Below, piece by piece: positions 17,154-28,800 of a stretch of 64,000 nt of DNA. The DNA is from Ignavibacteriales bacterium. Lineage in GTDB: Bacteria; Bacteroidota; Ignavibacteria; UBA10030. Location: NCBI GenBank assembly GCA_026390575.1, contig JAPLFR010000006.1, forward strand, positions 1 to 64,000, given 5' to 3'. The notes beneath the pieces were generated by a model. The model did no database searches, was not told where the DNA came from, and worked only from the letters and a program-made list of their open reading frames with translations. Numbering within the stretch: position 1 is the stretch's first letter; each line of letters begins with the position of its first letter. A program made the translations under genes and the position numbers.

Positions 17154-19649
17154 CTATTTTATTAAAACCATTTTTTTCGTTTGAATATTTTTCCCGTCTT
17201 GAAGTTTATAAAAATACACACCGCTTGGTTGACTGGTTGCATCCCATTGAACCGAATACGTTCCAGGGTGTTTCACTTCATTGATGAACATCGCTATTTC
17301 ACGGCCTAATACATCGTACACTTTTAAAATTGTCAATTCTGAACCGGCAATCGTGAATTGAATATTCGTAACCGGATTGAATGGATTCGGATAATTTTGA
17401 TACAGTTGGCTGTATATCGGAATAGTCGCAGGAGTCGTTTTCACATCAACTAATGTTGAAAGATCCATCACGCTACCATAGATGCTATAGCCCAGTGAAG
17501 GATTGCGTACCTCACTCCAAGCGAAACATATCTTATTTCCATTCAGAGCAAATGATGGATTTTTTTTACTCCCCGGAGTCGCCCTATGAATACAGATAGA
17601 ATCCTTTTCCCTTACTCCATCTTTCGTGAATGCCCGTGCATAGTAGGAATTGTTTTTCCCCGTAATAAGAAGAAATCTACCTTCCGTCAGTTTACCAATC
17701 GTATATCCATCGGGGTTTGTCATTAAATATATTTTCTTCTGAAGTGTATCTCCGTCAGCTGATAAGATTGTTCCATAATACGTCGGAAAATATAAGATAT
17801 TGTCCCACTCAGGCCATAGTGAGAGAAAAACATTGGCCTGAAGATGAATGCGTGAATTGAGTGTTTTTTCATCCGTCAATGGATTTAATTGGTTTGAATA
17901 CAAACGTACTTTCGACCCGTAGTGCATCCAGAACGATTGTTTATCATTGATGGATATTTGAAGCGAATAGATATTTTCTTGCGAAATGATACTGTTCTCT
18001 TGTATCAAAGAACCACTTTTCGTAAAGAGAAGCATTTTTGCGTTGCTGGAATTCTCTTGTAAGACCAGAACGAATGAACTGTCAGTTAATATCTTTGATA
18101 TCATCGAAGCAGCTGTAATTGGCTTTCCTGCCACAACAAGACCCTGGCGTACCATTTCACCATTTATTCCAAGAATTGTGTATCCTATTGTATCTTCTCC
18201 TGCCGGAGAAAGATGTCTCCAGCAACTGAGCGACGATCCATCTGAAAAGAATTCAATTCCATTGCCTCCTATGACAAGAGGAAAACCATTTTTCTCACCA
18301 TCGAACGTAATTATTTGTCCGGAGGTTTTGATGCCATCTTCCCATAGAATACAGAATTGATTTTGTCCTGCTGGAAGCACAATAGAATTATCTTCGTTGC
18401 TGCCAATCTCATCATCATTAAGTTTGAGGCTATCCAGCACTGAAAGATTCCGATTCCGTGTGAGATATACGTCTTTCCCATCATTCATTCCAAAATAATA
18501 TGTACTATCAGATATTTTAACAAAATTGTCGCTGTTTGCAAAGTGCTGCATGGAATCAATTTCTGTAAATTCTTGAATGTTTCCATCGATATTAAAAGAA
18601 TAGAGCCCATGCAACGTCACAGATACATTGCCCCTCCATTCAGAATTAGAAATGAGAAGACTGAAATTGTTATTTACGATTTGAGAAATAGAAATATTCG
18701 TCACGTTGGGAATTTGCGCATTGGTCCTCGGAATCGGGAAAGATCGAAAATTAGACAAACGTACACCGCTTTGATTAAACTTGTTAAAATATACCAATCC
18801 GGAATCAGCATGAACGAAGAAAATAAGATAAGCAGTATCTGGCAACATGACTGTCTTCAAAACATGTTGCTGTCGAGAGGAATAAATAGTTTCTGATGAA
18901 TCGAAAGGAAATCCGAGAGGCTGATCTAATGCAAGAACCGAATCTCGATCATTAAAGAAGGTTCCATAGACACCAGAGTTTTTCATGGTGTTTCGATCTA
19001 TACGACACGATAGTATTGCATAATCGTCCTGCGCGTTGACAGCGAGTGCACTTGCAGATGCAATACGACCATAAGAAAGAGAATCTGAAAGACGAAAGAC
19101 TTCCGCCCCCTCGGCTTGATATTTAGAGAGACTAAGATGCCCGTCATTGCGAAAGAGGAAAAGATAATTCTTTGAAGTACTCTTACAATCGTAATCAATG
19201 CCAAGGTATCCTGTTCCACACCAGGGAAGCACTGCCGATCCTAGAAGATTGGTCTGCATCAACTGATGTGAAGTTCCAAAATAATTACCATAAACATTGA
19301 GCGTTTGCTGATCGAAATAAGAACCCATTTTTTCTGATAGAACAAGAAATGAACCATCTGATATACATTGAATGATGTTATTGGAAGGAATGGGATTATT
19401 CTTACCTATCAATCGCCCCACAGTATCAAATTCCTGTGCATACCACCCCCCATTTCCATCGCGGTTATCTTCCCAGGCCGCGAGGAAGTGGCCGGATATA
19501 AAGGGAAATAAACGGACATTTTGTTGTCGGAATGTTGACGGGTTATTTTCTCCGCTGATGAGAAAATCCTGGACAGACTGTGCATTGACATCCAATATCT
19601 CAGTGCAGAAAAAAATGATGATGATTAATAGTTGAAAAGCTTTTTCCAA
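17154..19649 (-). CDS. Secreted T9SS cargo protein of unknown function
   Basis: This is an 831-residue protein with a TTG start and AAGGGG upstream. A signal peptide (1-24, ending VNAQ) precedes a large, beta-rich body of recurring short blades (for example GRIASASALAVNAQDDYAIL), suggesting a propeller-like or WD-type fold. The C-terminal 80 residues are a type A type IX sorting domain: YQNYPNPFNPVTNIQF, VYDVLGREIA, GTYSVQWDA, SGVYFYKLQ, and the basic end KKMVLIK. It should be exported through the outer membrane and anchored or released. It ends only five bases from the convergent guanine deaminase. Confidence 0.85.
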   Translation of the reverse strand: MEKAFQLLIIIIFFCTEILDVNAQSVQDFLISGENNPSTFRQQNVRLFPFISGHFLAAWEDNRDGNGGWYAQEFDTVGRLIGKNNPIPSNNIIQCISDGSFLVLSEKMGSYFDQQTLNVYGNYFGTSHQLMQTNLLGSAVLPWCGTGYLGIDYDCKSTSKNYLFLFRNDGHLSLSKYQAEGAEVFRLSDSLSYGRIASASALAVNAQDDYAILSCRIDRNTMKNSGVYGTFFNDRDSVLALDQPLGFPFDSSETIYSSRQQHVLKTVMLPDTAYLIFFVHADSGLVYFNKFNQSGVRLSNFRSFPIPRTNAQIPNVTNISISQIVNNNFSLLISNSEWRGNVSVTLHGLYSFNIDGNIQEFTEIDSMQHFANSDNFVKISDSTYYFGMNDGKDVYLTRNRNLSVLDSLKLNDDEIGSNEDNSIVLPAGQNQFCILWEDGIKTSGQIITFDGEKNGFPLVIGGNGIEFFSDGSSLSCWRHLSPAGEDTIGYTILGINGEMVRQGLVVAGKPITAASMISKILTDSSFVLVLQENSSNAKMLLFTKSGSLIQENSIISQENIYSLQISINDKQSFWMHYGSKVRLYSNQLNPLTDEKTLNSRIHLQANVFLSLWPEWDNILYFPTYYGTILSADGDTLQKKIYLMTNPDGYTIGKLTEGRFLLITGKNNSYYARAFTKDGVREKDSICIHRATPGSKKNPSFALNGNKICFAWSEVRNPSLGYSIYGSVMDLSTLVDVKTTPATIPIYSQLYQNYPNPFNPVTNIQFTIAGSELTILKVYDVLGREIAMFINEVKHPGTYSVQWDATSQPSGVYFYKLQDGKNIQTKKMVLIK

Positions 19650-19792
19650 TTGCAGTGCCCCTTCCCTCCATTAAGCACTCTCGCTTCTTCGTTATCTCCT
19701 CTGCCATATCAATTATTCAACAATACACTTTCCTATTTGATAATTTGCAAACATTGAATCACCTATCTCGCTTCGGTACACCCTGTTTCCAC

Positions 19793-22700
19793 TCACACTT
19801 TCTGATCCAATGCTTGTCGAACGATCCGTAAAATATCATTCGGCTCATACGGCTTTTGGATGAAACCGTTGGCCCCGTCTTTTAAGAGTTCCGATTTTAA
19901 ATCTGGTTCAAAATAACCGCTGGCAAAGATTACTTTACTATTTGGATTTATCTCTCTTATTTTCTTGAACTCATCAGTTCCCGTCATCACCGGAAGTCCC
20001 ATATCGGTAAGAACAAGTGCAATCTCTTGTTTATGAGATTGATATACTTGAACTGCCTCAAGGCCGTCACGTGCACAGAGCACCTTGTACCCTTTGGATT
20101 CGAGTAAGAAAGTCACCATTTGGATTAGCATTTCTTCATCTTCAACAAACAAAATTGTTTCTGTTCCTCCGATTTCAAATGATTCGGTCGGCAGCTGAGA
20201 ATCGGCCGTTTGTTTGTTGATCGCTGGGATAGGGAAAAAGAGCCAGAAGGTTGTACCGCAGCCCGGTTCACTCTTGAGATCTATGAAGCCATGATGAACT
20301 TGTATAACACCGTATACAACGGACAGACCGAGACCAGTTCCTTTTCCTTTTTCCTTTGTTGTAAAAAACGGATCAAATACGCGAAGGCACGTTGCCTCGT
20401 CCATTCCTTTGCCCGTATCGGTTACAGTCAAACAAACGTACGCTTCCGCCTCGGCATCGGGGAATTGCTGGTTCATCTGTTCTTTGGTTCGTTTCTCAGC
20501 CACAAGAGAGATTGATCCACCGTTTGGCATAGCATCCCGCGCATTGATGCAGAGATTCAATAACGTTTGATGGACCTGTGTACGATCAGCAAAGATAAAC
20601 GGAAGATCATTTTCGATGCTCTCTGAGAACGTAATAGTTTTAGGAAAGGTCTGCTCCAACATTGAGAGAAGCTCATGTATCAATACAGAAATATCCATCG
20701 GTTCAAATACGACATCAGTTTTCCGTGCAAACGTTAGAATCTGGCGGACAAGCGCAGCTCCCCGCTGTACCGCTTGATTGATAGCGGCAATACTGTTAGC
20801 GAATTTATCCGGACTCAGTTTGTTCTTGTCGAGAAGAGAAGAGTATGCCAAAATGATACCGAGTATATTATTAAAGTCGTGCGCAATACCGCCTGCAAGT
20901 GTACCGATGCTCTGTATCTTCTGTGTTTGCATAAGCTGGTTCTGCAGCTTTTTTTGTTCAGAAATGTCACGAACAACAATCTGCATGGCAGATTTTTCTT
21001 TATAGACTATCGGTAATGCAGCGACTTCGACCTCGATGCAAGATCCATCCAACCGCATGAATTTTTGCTCTATCGGTGGGATTGCATATTCTTCCTTTAT
21101 GACCGCGATGATCTGCTGATGGACAGAGTCCCGATAATCCGGATGGATGATATCCAAGAACGGCTTACCGATCAACTCCGAAGCGTTGTTTGCACCAAGG
21201 AGTGTAATAGCGGCAGGATTCACATATACAATTTTTCCCTCGCTATGCACTGCAATAGCATCTGGAGAAAATTCTACGAGGCGCCTATAGCGTTCTTCAC
21301 TTTCTTTCAGTTCAATTTCTGCTTTTTTACGTTCGGTGATATCTATGAATATTCCCTCGTAACGCACTATGCGGCCTGCAGCGTCCCGAACGGTTTGTGC
21401 CGTTTCGGAGACCCATACAAGACTGCCATCCTTGCGTGGAACCTCATATTCGATTCCGGATACTTTGTTTTGTTGTTCCATCAGCCGCTTAAATTCCTCC
21501 CGCTGCTCAGGGTGCACATAGCTTTGTCGGGCGATGTCAGTGCGCTCGCGAATTAACTCCTCGGGCGAGGAGAAACCGAGAATGCGCGCCATAGTAAGAT
21601 TTGCCTTAAGGAACTTTCCTTCGGGGGTACTTTGGAAAATGCCTTCGGCTGCATTGTCAAAAATCGAACGATAATTCTCTTCAGATTGTCGCAACGCTTT
21701 CTCTGCTCGCTTGCGCTCAGTTATATCACGATCAATACCAAGCACCATCTCACGCCCACCCAAAGTGATAATTGTTGTTGAAACCTCGATGGGAAAGATG
21801 TGTCCATCCTTATGACGGTGGAAAATTTCCACGTGGATAGTACCCTTTATCCGAAGGTTTTTAATATAGGCGATGCGCTCTTCTCGTGTTCCCTCCGTCG
21901 GATTGAGTATATCGATGGAATGGCCGACCAGTTCCTCGCGCGTATACCCGTTCATTTGACAAGCCGCTTCATTGCAATCCACGATTGGCCATGATATACC
22001 TGGATTATTGGGATCGATTAATACAATGGCGTCAGGTGAAGCATTGAACAAATCCCGAAATAACTTCTCGCTAATGTGCCTCGCTTCTTCCGCCAGTTTA
22101 CGTTCGGTGATATCAAAATGGATTCCCTGGCTGCCTATTATTTTTCCATCTGAGGCAAAGACCGGCAATTTTACGACTTGAAAATATTGTGTCATACCGT
22201 CTGATTGGGGATATATTTCTTCCAGTTCGATAGGTTTGCCGGTGCTCATAATTAATTTATGGTGGTCAGAATCTTGCTCTGCCAATGTGCGTTGCGTGCC
22301 AATCATTTCTGGAGTTCGAGAATTTTCTATCGCTGATTCGTATACTGATAATTCATGGGGCGTCTTACCTAAAATTTCATCCGCATTTAATCCTTTGAGT
22401 TGGCAAAAATATGAATTGACGAAGACGTAGCGCCCTTCACTGTCTTTGCGGAAAACTCCGGCGGGAAGTTGCTCAACGAGCGAATGATAAAGCGCTTGCG
22501 ATTCGTTTATCGCTTTCTCAGCATGCTTACGGTCGGTAATGTTTCTTAAAACACCATCCGTATTTAATAAGCGTTCCCCGTCATATGTTGGTATTGAACG
22601 ATCCTCAAGGCATACTAATGAACCATCTTTACAGCGCCACCATGCTTCCCATATCGGCGCCTCCGATTTTATATTTGAGCGCAGTTTTTCAAACTCCACA

Positions 22701-24436
22701 TCTTGTTCTGCAAATTGCCCTCCCTCGATCACCTTTGAAAGAAACGCTCGACGCCCTCCCATCTGGCGAACATCAGCAATTGTATAGCCAAGCAATTTCT
22801 CAAAAGCAGGGCTGAGATAAGTGAACTCCTGTGTCTGGCCATTGACACTATAAATTACATCTTCAATCGAATTTGTGATTCGCGACAGCGTTTCTTCAGA
22901 TTTCCGGAGCGCTTCCTCTGCCCGCTTGCGCTCGGTGAGGTCTCTGGCGATTCCCAAAACCACGGTTCCTTTTTCCAATTCTATAGGATACGTTGTGATT
23001 TCGACGGGGATTTTATCTCCAGCTTTTCTCTTCAAAATAAATTCATCGGGACCGGTCGGTTTCCCCATGACGTTTTTAACTAAAAGTGCTGCGGCTTTCG
23101 GAAATTGATCCAAGGAAAGCAGGTTGAGGTCTAGGAAGCTACCCCCGATGAGTTCTTCCTTATTATAACCTGTAATTATCTCCGCGGCATTATTGCCGTC
23201 GATAAAATTTCCTTTCAGATCGCTCAGATAATAAGCATCGGGCGCAAATTTGAATATGAGTTCGAATCGTTCTTTCGACTTTTTGAGCTCTTCCTCTGCC
23301 CGGTTGCGCTCGGTGATGTCTTGAATGATTGTTCGTATTCCTGTTATATTTCCTTTTTCATCTTTCAGGAGACCATCATCAAGCAAGACCGGAATTGTTG
23401 TTCCATTTTTTCGCGTGTAGGTTCGTTCTACTTGCTTATCACAAGGCATTGTCCCTGCTAACTTGGATAGTATCCTCTTTTTTGATTCTTCCCTATCAGA
23501 ATTGAACTTCCAGACTGGAGCATCCCGCATTTCTTCCAAGGTATAGCCGAGCATCTCCAATTCCATGCGATTTATATTCTTGATTTTTCCTTTAATATCA
23601 ATTTCATGATACCCAAGCGGAGCATCATCAAACATCTGCCTGAATTTCTCCTCGCTCTTCTCTATCGCCTCTTCCGTCCGCTTGCGCTCTGTAATGTCGC
23701 GTGCGACACCTACCATTGCAATAGGACGACCGAAATTGTTCATGACAATAGATGTCCATAATTCAACCATGAACTCATCGCCGTTCTTGCGCCTATTGCG
23801 AATTTCTCCATGCCAACCAACTCTCATTGTTCCTGATTGGACGGCATCACTCTCTTCAGAAGAGACTATTGGCGAACGAATAATTGATATATTTTTCCCA
23901 AGCAACTCAGCTTCAGAATATCCATAAGTAGCAAGGAAGGAATCATTGACAAATAGAATTTTATTTTCCAGATCAGTAATAGATATACAATCCCTTGTCG
24001 ATTTAACAGCTTGTACCAATAATAGACTTTCTTCCTCAACTTTTTTGTGTTCCTGCCGCATTTGTACTTCGGCAAATTCACGCCTCACAACCGGCACAAG
24101 ACGTGCAAGTTTGTCCTTCATCAGATAGTCGTGCGCTCCGGCTTTCATGAGTTCCACCGCATCTTCTTCGCCAATAGTGCCAGATACAACGATGAACGGA
24201 ATATCAAGTTTGGTTTTTTGCAGGAGTGCAAGAGCGGCAGGCGCATTAAAACGGGACAGCGTGTAATCTGAAATCACAAGATCCCACTTTTGATTTTCCA
24301 ATGCACCTTTCATGTCTTTTGCAGTTTCAACCCGTTCGTGGTGAACCGAGTATCCCGCTTTCTTCAACTGACGGAGAACAAGTTCGGCATCGATTTCGGA
24401 GTCCTCGACAATCAGAACTCGCAGTGGCGTTTTCAT
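19793..24436 (-). CDS. Hybrid histidine kinase with eight PAS domains
   Basis: This is a 1547-residue soluble signalling protein. Domains in order: receiver (about 5-125, phospho-acceptor in LVISDYTLS), eight PAS/PAC modules (roughly 145-1140, each ending in a DITERK-like linker), HisKA with GGIAHDFNNILGIILAY (about 1165-1230), HATPase with N box (LLNLCINARDAMPNG) and G boxes (TGKGMD, GTGLGLSVVYG), and a C-terminal receiver (about 1420-1540). No membrane segment is visible, so it senses cytoplasmic or diffusible signals. It starts just downstream of a receiver-PAS protein on the same strand. GAGAGG precedes the ATG. Confidence 0.93.
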   Translation of the reverse strand: MKTPLRVLIVEDSEIDAELVLRQLKKAGYSVHHERVETAKDMKGALENQKWDLVISDYTLSRFNAPAALALLQKTKLDIPFIVVSGTIGEEDAVELMKAGAHDYLMKDKLARLVPVVRREFAEVQMRQEHKKVEEESLLLVQAVKSTRDCISITDLENKILFVNDSFLATYGYSEAELLGKNISIIRSPIVSSEESDAVQSGTMRVGWHGEIRNRRKNGDEFMVELWTSIVMNNFGRPIAMVGVARDITERKRTEEAIEKSEEKFRQMFDDAPLGYHEIDIKGKIKNINRMELEMLGYTLEEMRDAPVWKFNSDREESKKRILSKLAGTMPCDKQVERTYTRKNGTTIPVLLDDGLLKDEKGNITGIRTIIQDITERNRAEEELKKSKERFELIFKFAPDAYYLSDLKGNFIDGNNAAEIITGYNKEELIGGSFLDLNLLSLDQFPKAAALLVKNVMGKPTGPDEFILKRKAGDKIPVEITTYPIELEKGTVVLGIARDLTERKRAEEALRKSEETLSRITNSIEDVIYSVNGQTQEFTYLSPAFEKLLGYTIADVRQMGGRRAFLSKVIEGGQFAEQDVEFEKLRSNIKSEAPIWEAWWRCKDGSLVCLEDRSIPTYDGERLLNTDGVLRNITDRKHAEKAINESQALYHSLVEQLPAGVFRKDSEGRYVFVNSYFCQLKGLNADEILGKTPHELSVYESAIENSRTPEMIGTQRTLAEQDSDHHKLIMSTGKPIELEEIYPQSDGMTQYFQVVKLPVFASDGKIIGSQGIHFDITERKLAEEARHISEKLFRDLFNASPDAIVLIDPNNPGISWPIVDCNEAACQMNGYTREELVGHSIDILNPTEGTREERIAYIKNLRIKGTIHVEIFHRHKDGHIFPIEVSTTIITLGGREMVLGIDRDITERKRAEKALRQSEENYRSIFDNAAEGIFQSTPEGKFLKANLTMARILGFSSPEELIRERTDIARQSYVHPEQREEFKRLMEQQNKVSGIEYEVPRKDGSLVWVSETAQTVRDAAGRIVRYEGIFIDITERKKAEIELKESEERYRRLVEFSPDAIAVHSEGKIVYVNPAAITLLGANNASELIGKPFLDIIHPDYRDSVHQQIIAVIKEEYAIPPIEQKFMRLDGSCIEVEVAALPIVYKEKSAMQIVVRDISEQKKLQNQLMQTQKIQSIGTLAGGIAHDFNNILGIILAYSSLLDKNKLSPDKFANSIAAINQAVQRGAALVRQILTFARKTDVVFEPMDISVLIHELLSMLEQTFPKTITFSESIENDLPFIFADRTQVHQTLLNLCINARDAMPNGGSISLVAEKRTKEQMNQQFPDAEAEAYVCLTVTDTGKGMDEATCLRVFDPFFTTKEKGKGTGLGLSVVYGVIQVHHGFIDLKSEPGCGTTFWLFFPIPAINKQTADSQLPTESFEIGGTETILFVEDEEMLIQMVTFLLESKGYKVLCARDGLEAVQVYQSHKQEIALVLTDMGLPVMTGTDEFKKIREINPNSKVIFASGYFEPDLKSELLKDGANGFIQKPYEPNDILRIVRQALDQKV

Positions 24437-24549
24437 ATCAACCTCTCGACTCTCAATGTGATATCAGGTTCAAAGGATTTGGCGAAGTCATGGCTGTACT
24501 ACATTCGGAGAGATTTTACCGGTACTTCCAATACTTATCAAGTTTCATT

Positions 24550-25614
24550 TTATTCGGTTGGTTTTGTATGCATGAAGTTAGGATAGAGTTTAGCCATGCA
24601 CTCAGGACAAATGCCATGTGTAAACTGCGCGCTGGAGTGTTTCATCAAATATGCTTCGAGAGAATTCCAATATCCCTTATCATCACGAATTTTCTTGCAA
24701 GATGCGCAGATCGGTAACAGTCCACTTAATGTCTTTACTTCGGCAATCGCTTGTTGGAGTTCAACGATAAGTTTTTCGCGTTCCGACTCAGCTTGTTTGC
24801 GTTCAGTGACATCAATAAATGACGATATAATTTTTCGACTGCTTTGAATCATGGCAACCGACATCCATGCTTGCCTTAGATCACCATTTTTACGATAGAA
24901 TGTAATTTCATATTTATCAGGAGCATCCAGAGGATTGGCAAGCAGTTGACGGTTAAATTCTCTTAGACGATCAAGATCTTCCGGCGGCACTTGTTGTGCC
25001 CACCTCATTCCAACAGCTTCTTCTTTTGTAAAGCCGATCATTTGACAAAAGGCACCGTTTACCATGGTGATAGTAGTGTCCGGTTCAACGATCGCTATAG
25101 CGGATGAGTTGTTTTCAAATATAACACGAAATTTTTCCTCGCTTTCACGCAATTTCTCTTCCATCCGCTTGCGTTCTTTAATCTCCGCCACAAGCGTTGC
25201 GTTTGACTCTTCCAGATCAAATTGCATACGCCGCAAGTTGAGATGGGCTTTTACTCTCGCGATCACTTCCTCTGAATAAAATGGTTTAGTAATATAGTCC
25301 ACGCCGCCGACTTGGAAACCCTTCAACTTTTTATCTTCATCTCCTAACGCACTGATGAAGATGATGGGAATGGAATTGGTCTTTTCATCTGCTTTGAGGA
25401 TCCGGCACACTTCGTACCCATCTACATCCGGCATCATAATATCCAAAATAATGAGGGCTGGCGATTTGGCTTGAATGCTGCGGAGAGCTGATTTGCCGTC
25501 GCTTGCGGGACGTACTTTGTAACCGGCATCGCTCAAAACATCCATGAGCACGTTGAGGGTTGTTGCCGTATCCTCAACAATCAGAATATCGTCAATCGAA
25601 TCAATGACACTCAT
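24550..25614 (-). CDS. Receiver-PAS protein with a C-terminal Cys-rich segment
   Basis: This is a 354-residue protein. It has a receiver domain (8-125, phospho-acceptor in LIILDIMMPDVDG), a coiled linker, one PAS/PAC module (about 155-275) and a C-terminal segment (about 295-345). The segment reads VKTLSGLLPICASCKKIRDD, then ...GYWNSLEAYL... and FTHGICPECMAKLYP. Two CxxC pairs could bind zinc. There is no histidine kinase domain, so the Cys segment is the probable output or scaffold. It is close to the tail of the protein at 25900-29310. The start codon lacks a strong ribosome binding site. Confidence 0.85.
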   Translation of the reverse strand: MSVIDSIDDILIVEDTATTLNVLMDVLSDAGYKVRPASDGKSALRSIQAKSPALIILDIMMPDVDGYEVCRILKADEKTNSIPIIFISALGDEDKKLKGFQVGGVDYITKPFYSEEVIARVKAHLNLRRMQFDLEESNATLVAEIKERKRMEEKLRESEEKFRVIFENNSSAIAIVEPDTTITMVNGAFCQMIGFTKEEAVGMRWAQQVPPEDLDRLREFNRQLLANPLDAPDKYEITFYRKNGDLRQAWMSVAMIQSSRKIISSFIDVTERKQAESEREKLIVELQQAIAEVKTLSGLLPICASCKKIRDDKGYWNSLEAYLMKHSSAQFTHGICPECMAKLYPNFMHTKPTE

Positions 25615-25660
25615 TGTGAATGCTCTGTAAAAATTTATTTATTATTGAGAGTAATTTTTG

Positions 25661-25807
25661 TTACTGCAAGCTTTCCACCATGCGGTGGAACAGCTCACAA
25701 ATGCTTTCATCAATATCAAGAATCCTGACGATAACATCAAGCTAGCGTTGCCTTTTCAACATTTCTGCGGCTTGCATTACATGAGAATTCGCAGTTGTGT
25801 TTTTCAT
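25661..25807 (-). pseudogene. Small ORF with an in-frame amber codon
   Basis: An ATG at 25807, with AAGAGG upstream, opens a 49-codon frame: MKNTTANSHVMQAAEMLKRQR, an amber at 25742-25744, then LDVIVRILDIDESICELFHR and MVESLQ before TAA. Residues on both sides of the amber look like one short helical protein. It may be a broken small gene, or the stop may be a single substitution. It lies between two PAS signalling genes; no family is recognised. Confidence 0.35.
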
Positions 25808-25899
25808 TAAAACCTCTTGTTTGTTCTTACTTTTATTTAAGTTTGCTTTGTACCTATCAGAATATAATTCCTGACACTACTGATCACTTACATGTATTT

Positions 25900-28800
25900 T
25901 CACCTATTTTTGTTAATCGTTTTTTCGTAGAGATCTCCATAGAGTTTCTTTGCACAATCTGGACAGATGCCATGTGTAAATTTAGCATCGCTATGCTTTT
26001 GAATATACCCCTCTACTTGTTGCCAATATCCATTATCATCTCTAATCTTTTTACAGGACGAACAGATCGGCAGTAAGCCACTTAATGTCTTGACATCATT
26101 TAACGCTGCCTTAAGTTCCCTGATAAGTTTTTCACGTTCTGCTTCAGCCTGTTTGCGTTCTGTGATATCCTCTTTGACCGCAAGGAAATGAGTGATGACC
26201 CTATGTACATCAATAATAGGAGAAATAATAGCAGATTCCCAGTACAGTTCGCCATTTTTCTTTTTGTTGTGAAACTCTCCTCGCCACACACTACCGGAAG
26301 TAATCATATCCCAGAGTTGATTATATTCCTCCGCCGGTTTTTCACCAGATTTGAGAATACGCGGATTTTTGCCGATAGCTTCTGCGAGTGAATATCCAGT
26401 AATTTCAACGAATTTGGGATTGACATACTCAATTGCACCCGTTGTGTCAGTAATAACTATCGAAGCAGGGCTTTGTTCAACAGCGACGGACAATTTACTC
26501 AGTTCTTCCTCAGCTCGTTTGCGCTCGGTAATGTCATGCCCTTGAGCAATTGTGGAGATGAGCATCGTACCGTCCGCGCTGTAAATATTGGCGGAGTTCC
26601 AGAGCAGTGTCCTTATTGTCCCATCAACATGCTTTATTGCAATCTCAACGGTTTCCCATTTTTCGCCAGAAACGGTTTTATGGATATATTCCAGCGATTG
26701 TCTCTTCGTCTCCTCTGGAAACAGTAATTCGATATTTTCCCCAATGACATCATTTGCATTCCTGCCAGTGATTCGCTCGAACGCCTCATTGAAGCGGGTT
26801 ATAATAAAATCAGAACTCCAGGTAATGATCGGGGCATTTGCATATCTAAAAAGATTGTCAAGATAATCACGGGTTTCCCTGAGCGCCTCTTCTGCCCATT
26901 TACGTTCGGTAATGTCAGTGAATGAACAGATGATTTTTTGGTTTGTTGGAATCACAGCAACAGACATGAGGGAATTTCTGACCTCGCCATTTTTACGATA
27001 AAACGAAAACTCGTAATGATCAGGAACGCTTTTGGGATCAATCAATCTTCGTCGGTTATATTCTTTCAGTCTCTCGAGATCTTCCGGAGTAATTTGCTTC
27101 GTCCAGCTCATCCCGAGAACTTCCTTCTCCTCGTAACCACTCATTCTGCAATATTCCTTGTTGACCATTGATATCGTTGTATCTCTCTCGATGATCGCCA
27201 ATGCAGATGAGCTGTTTTCAAATATGACTCGGAATTTTTCCTCACTTTCCCGCAGCGCTTCTTCCGCCAGCCTCCTGTCAGTGATATCTCTAATATTGCA
27301 CTGAATGACTTTATAGTGGTCGACGAGATAAACATTGCTGACAAACTCCACATGGAAAATCCGGCCATCTTTTGTTTCCAACGGCATATCTTCGTAACGG
27401 ATATATTCCTTCTGTTGTAATTCTAAAAAATTCTTCTCGTTCGCTGCTGTATCTTTGAGGAACCCCACTTCCCAGAGTTTCTTCCCAAGAAATTGTTCAT
27501 GTGTGTAACCCAGCATCTCGATTAAAAATGGATTTGCATCAACAATCATTCCCGTCTTAGCATCAAGGATGAGAATGCCATCTCTTGCCGCCTCAAAGAG
27601 CCGGCGATAACGTGTTTCCGAATTCCGCAATGCTTCCGCAGATTTATACTGCTCCTGGTAGAAACGAGTACGTTGTTGCCGCCAAATAAAACCCATACTG
27701 GTACCTGCGCCGACAAATAAGGCGCCTACAAGAATGATTGTCAGCCACAATCTTTCTTTCAGAGGCGCATACACCTCCTCCATATCCATACGAGCTACCA
27801 AAAACCAAGGAGATTCCGGAACTGCTCGCACATAGCCAATAACCTGTGCTCCACGATAGTCTATACCTTCTACAATTCCTTCACTACCTAAAGATGCTTT
27901 TACTGCGAGAACATTTTTATTTTCTAATGGAATTCGCAGATTCAAAGCTGCATCCTTGCGAAATCTAAGATCATTGAGAAACAGCACATCGTTCCCATCC
28001 TTGCGGATGAGTATAGTCTCAGCTGTCCGGCTTAAGGTAGGCCATTCCTTAATAAGCGGATAGAGATATTCCTCGGGACTAATCCGGAGCGCCAGAACAG
28101 CGATCAACCGTTTTGTGGAACGATCTTCCAGAATCGGAACAAGAACCTTTAGATAGATGTGTTGATCTTGATCGTTCCGATAAAAATCCTGAAAGGCAAT
28201 ATTCCCTGACTGAAGTATTTCAATATTTTCTTGGCCAATGACTAAACTCGCTCGTTCCTTATTCTCCGGGAACACGAGTACCGTATTCAATTGTGAATCC
28301 AGCAGCATCATGAGATCGTAACTATAAGCGTTCTGTAATTGTCCTGCCCATGTCAGAATTCCCTTCTTCGCATCGCGGTCATTGTGATTTTGGAAGTACC
28401 GTTTCACGACTGCAGAAAACAAATCGTTCTTGTAAAAGATCTTTCCATCCCCCAGTCGTTCTTTTCGCCACTGAACCAATTGATTGACCTTTAAATCCGA
28501 AATAGCAGACAGCTGTTGTTCTACTTCAGTGCGATAGTTCTTCTCATAGTTGCGATAAGCAAAATAACTGCCGGTGACAATACCCGCTGCAAGAAGAACG
28601 AAAATCAATAAAAGAACATAGGACACTCGTGCAGTTGCTGCATTTTTTATTCCGTCATAAGACCAGACGTGAAGTCCGGCATTCACAAACAGGCCAATCG
28701 AGAGAATGAGAAAAGCAAGAGAGGTAGGCAATGACGGGGGAATAACACCTGCACCATACATCAAGGGTGATACAAGGAGATATGCAATCAGAAAAAGTAA

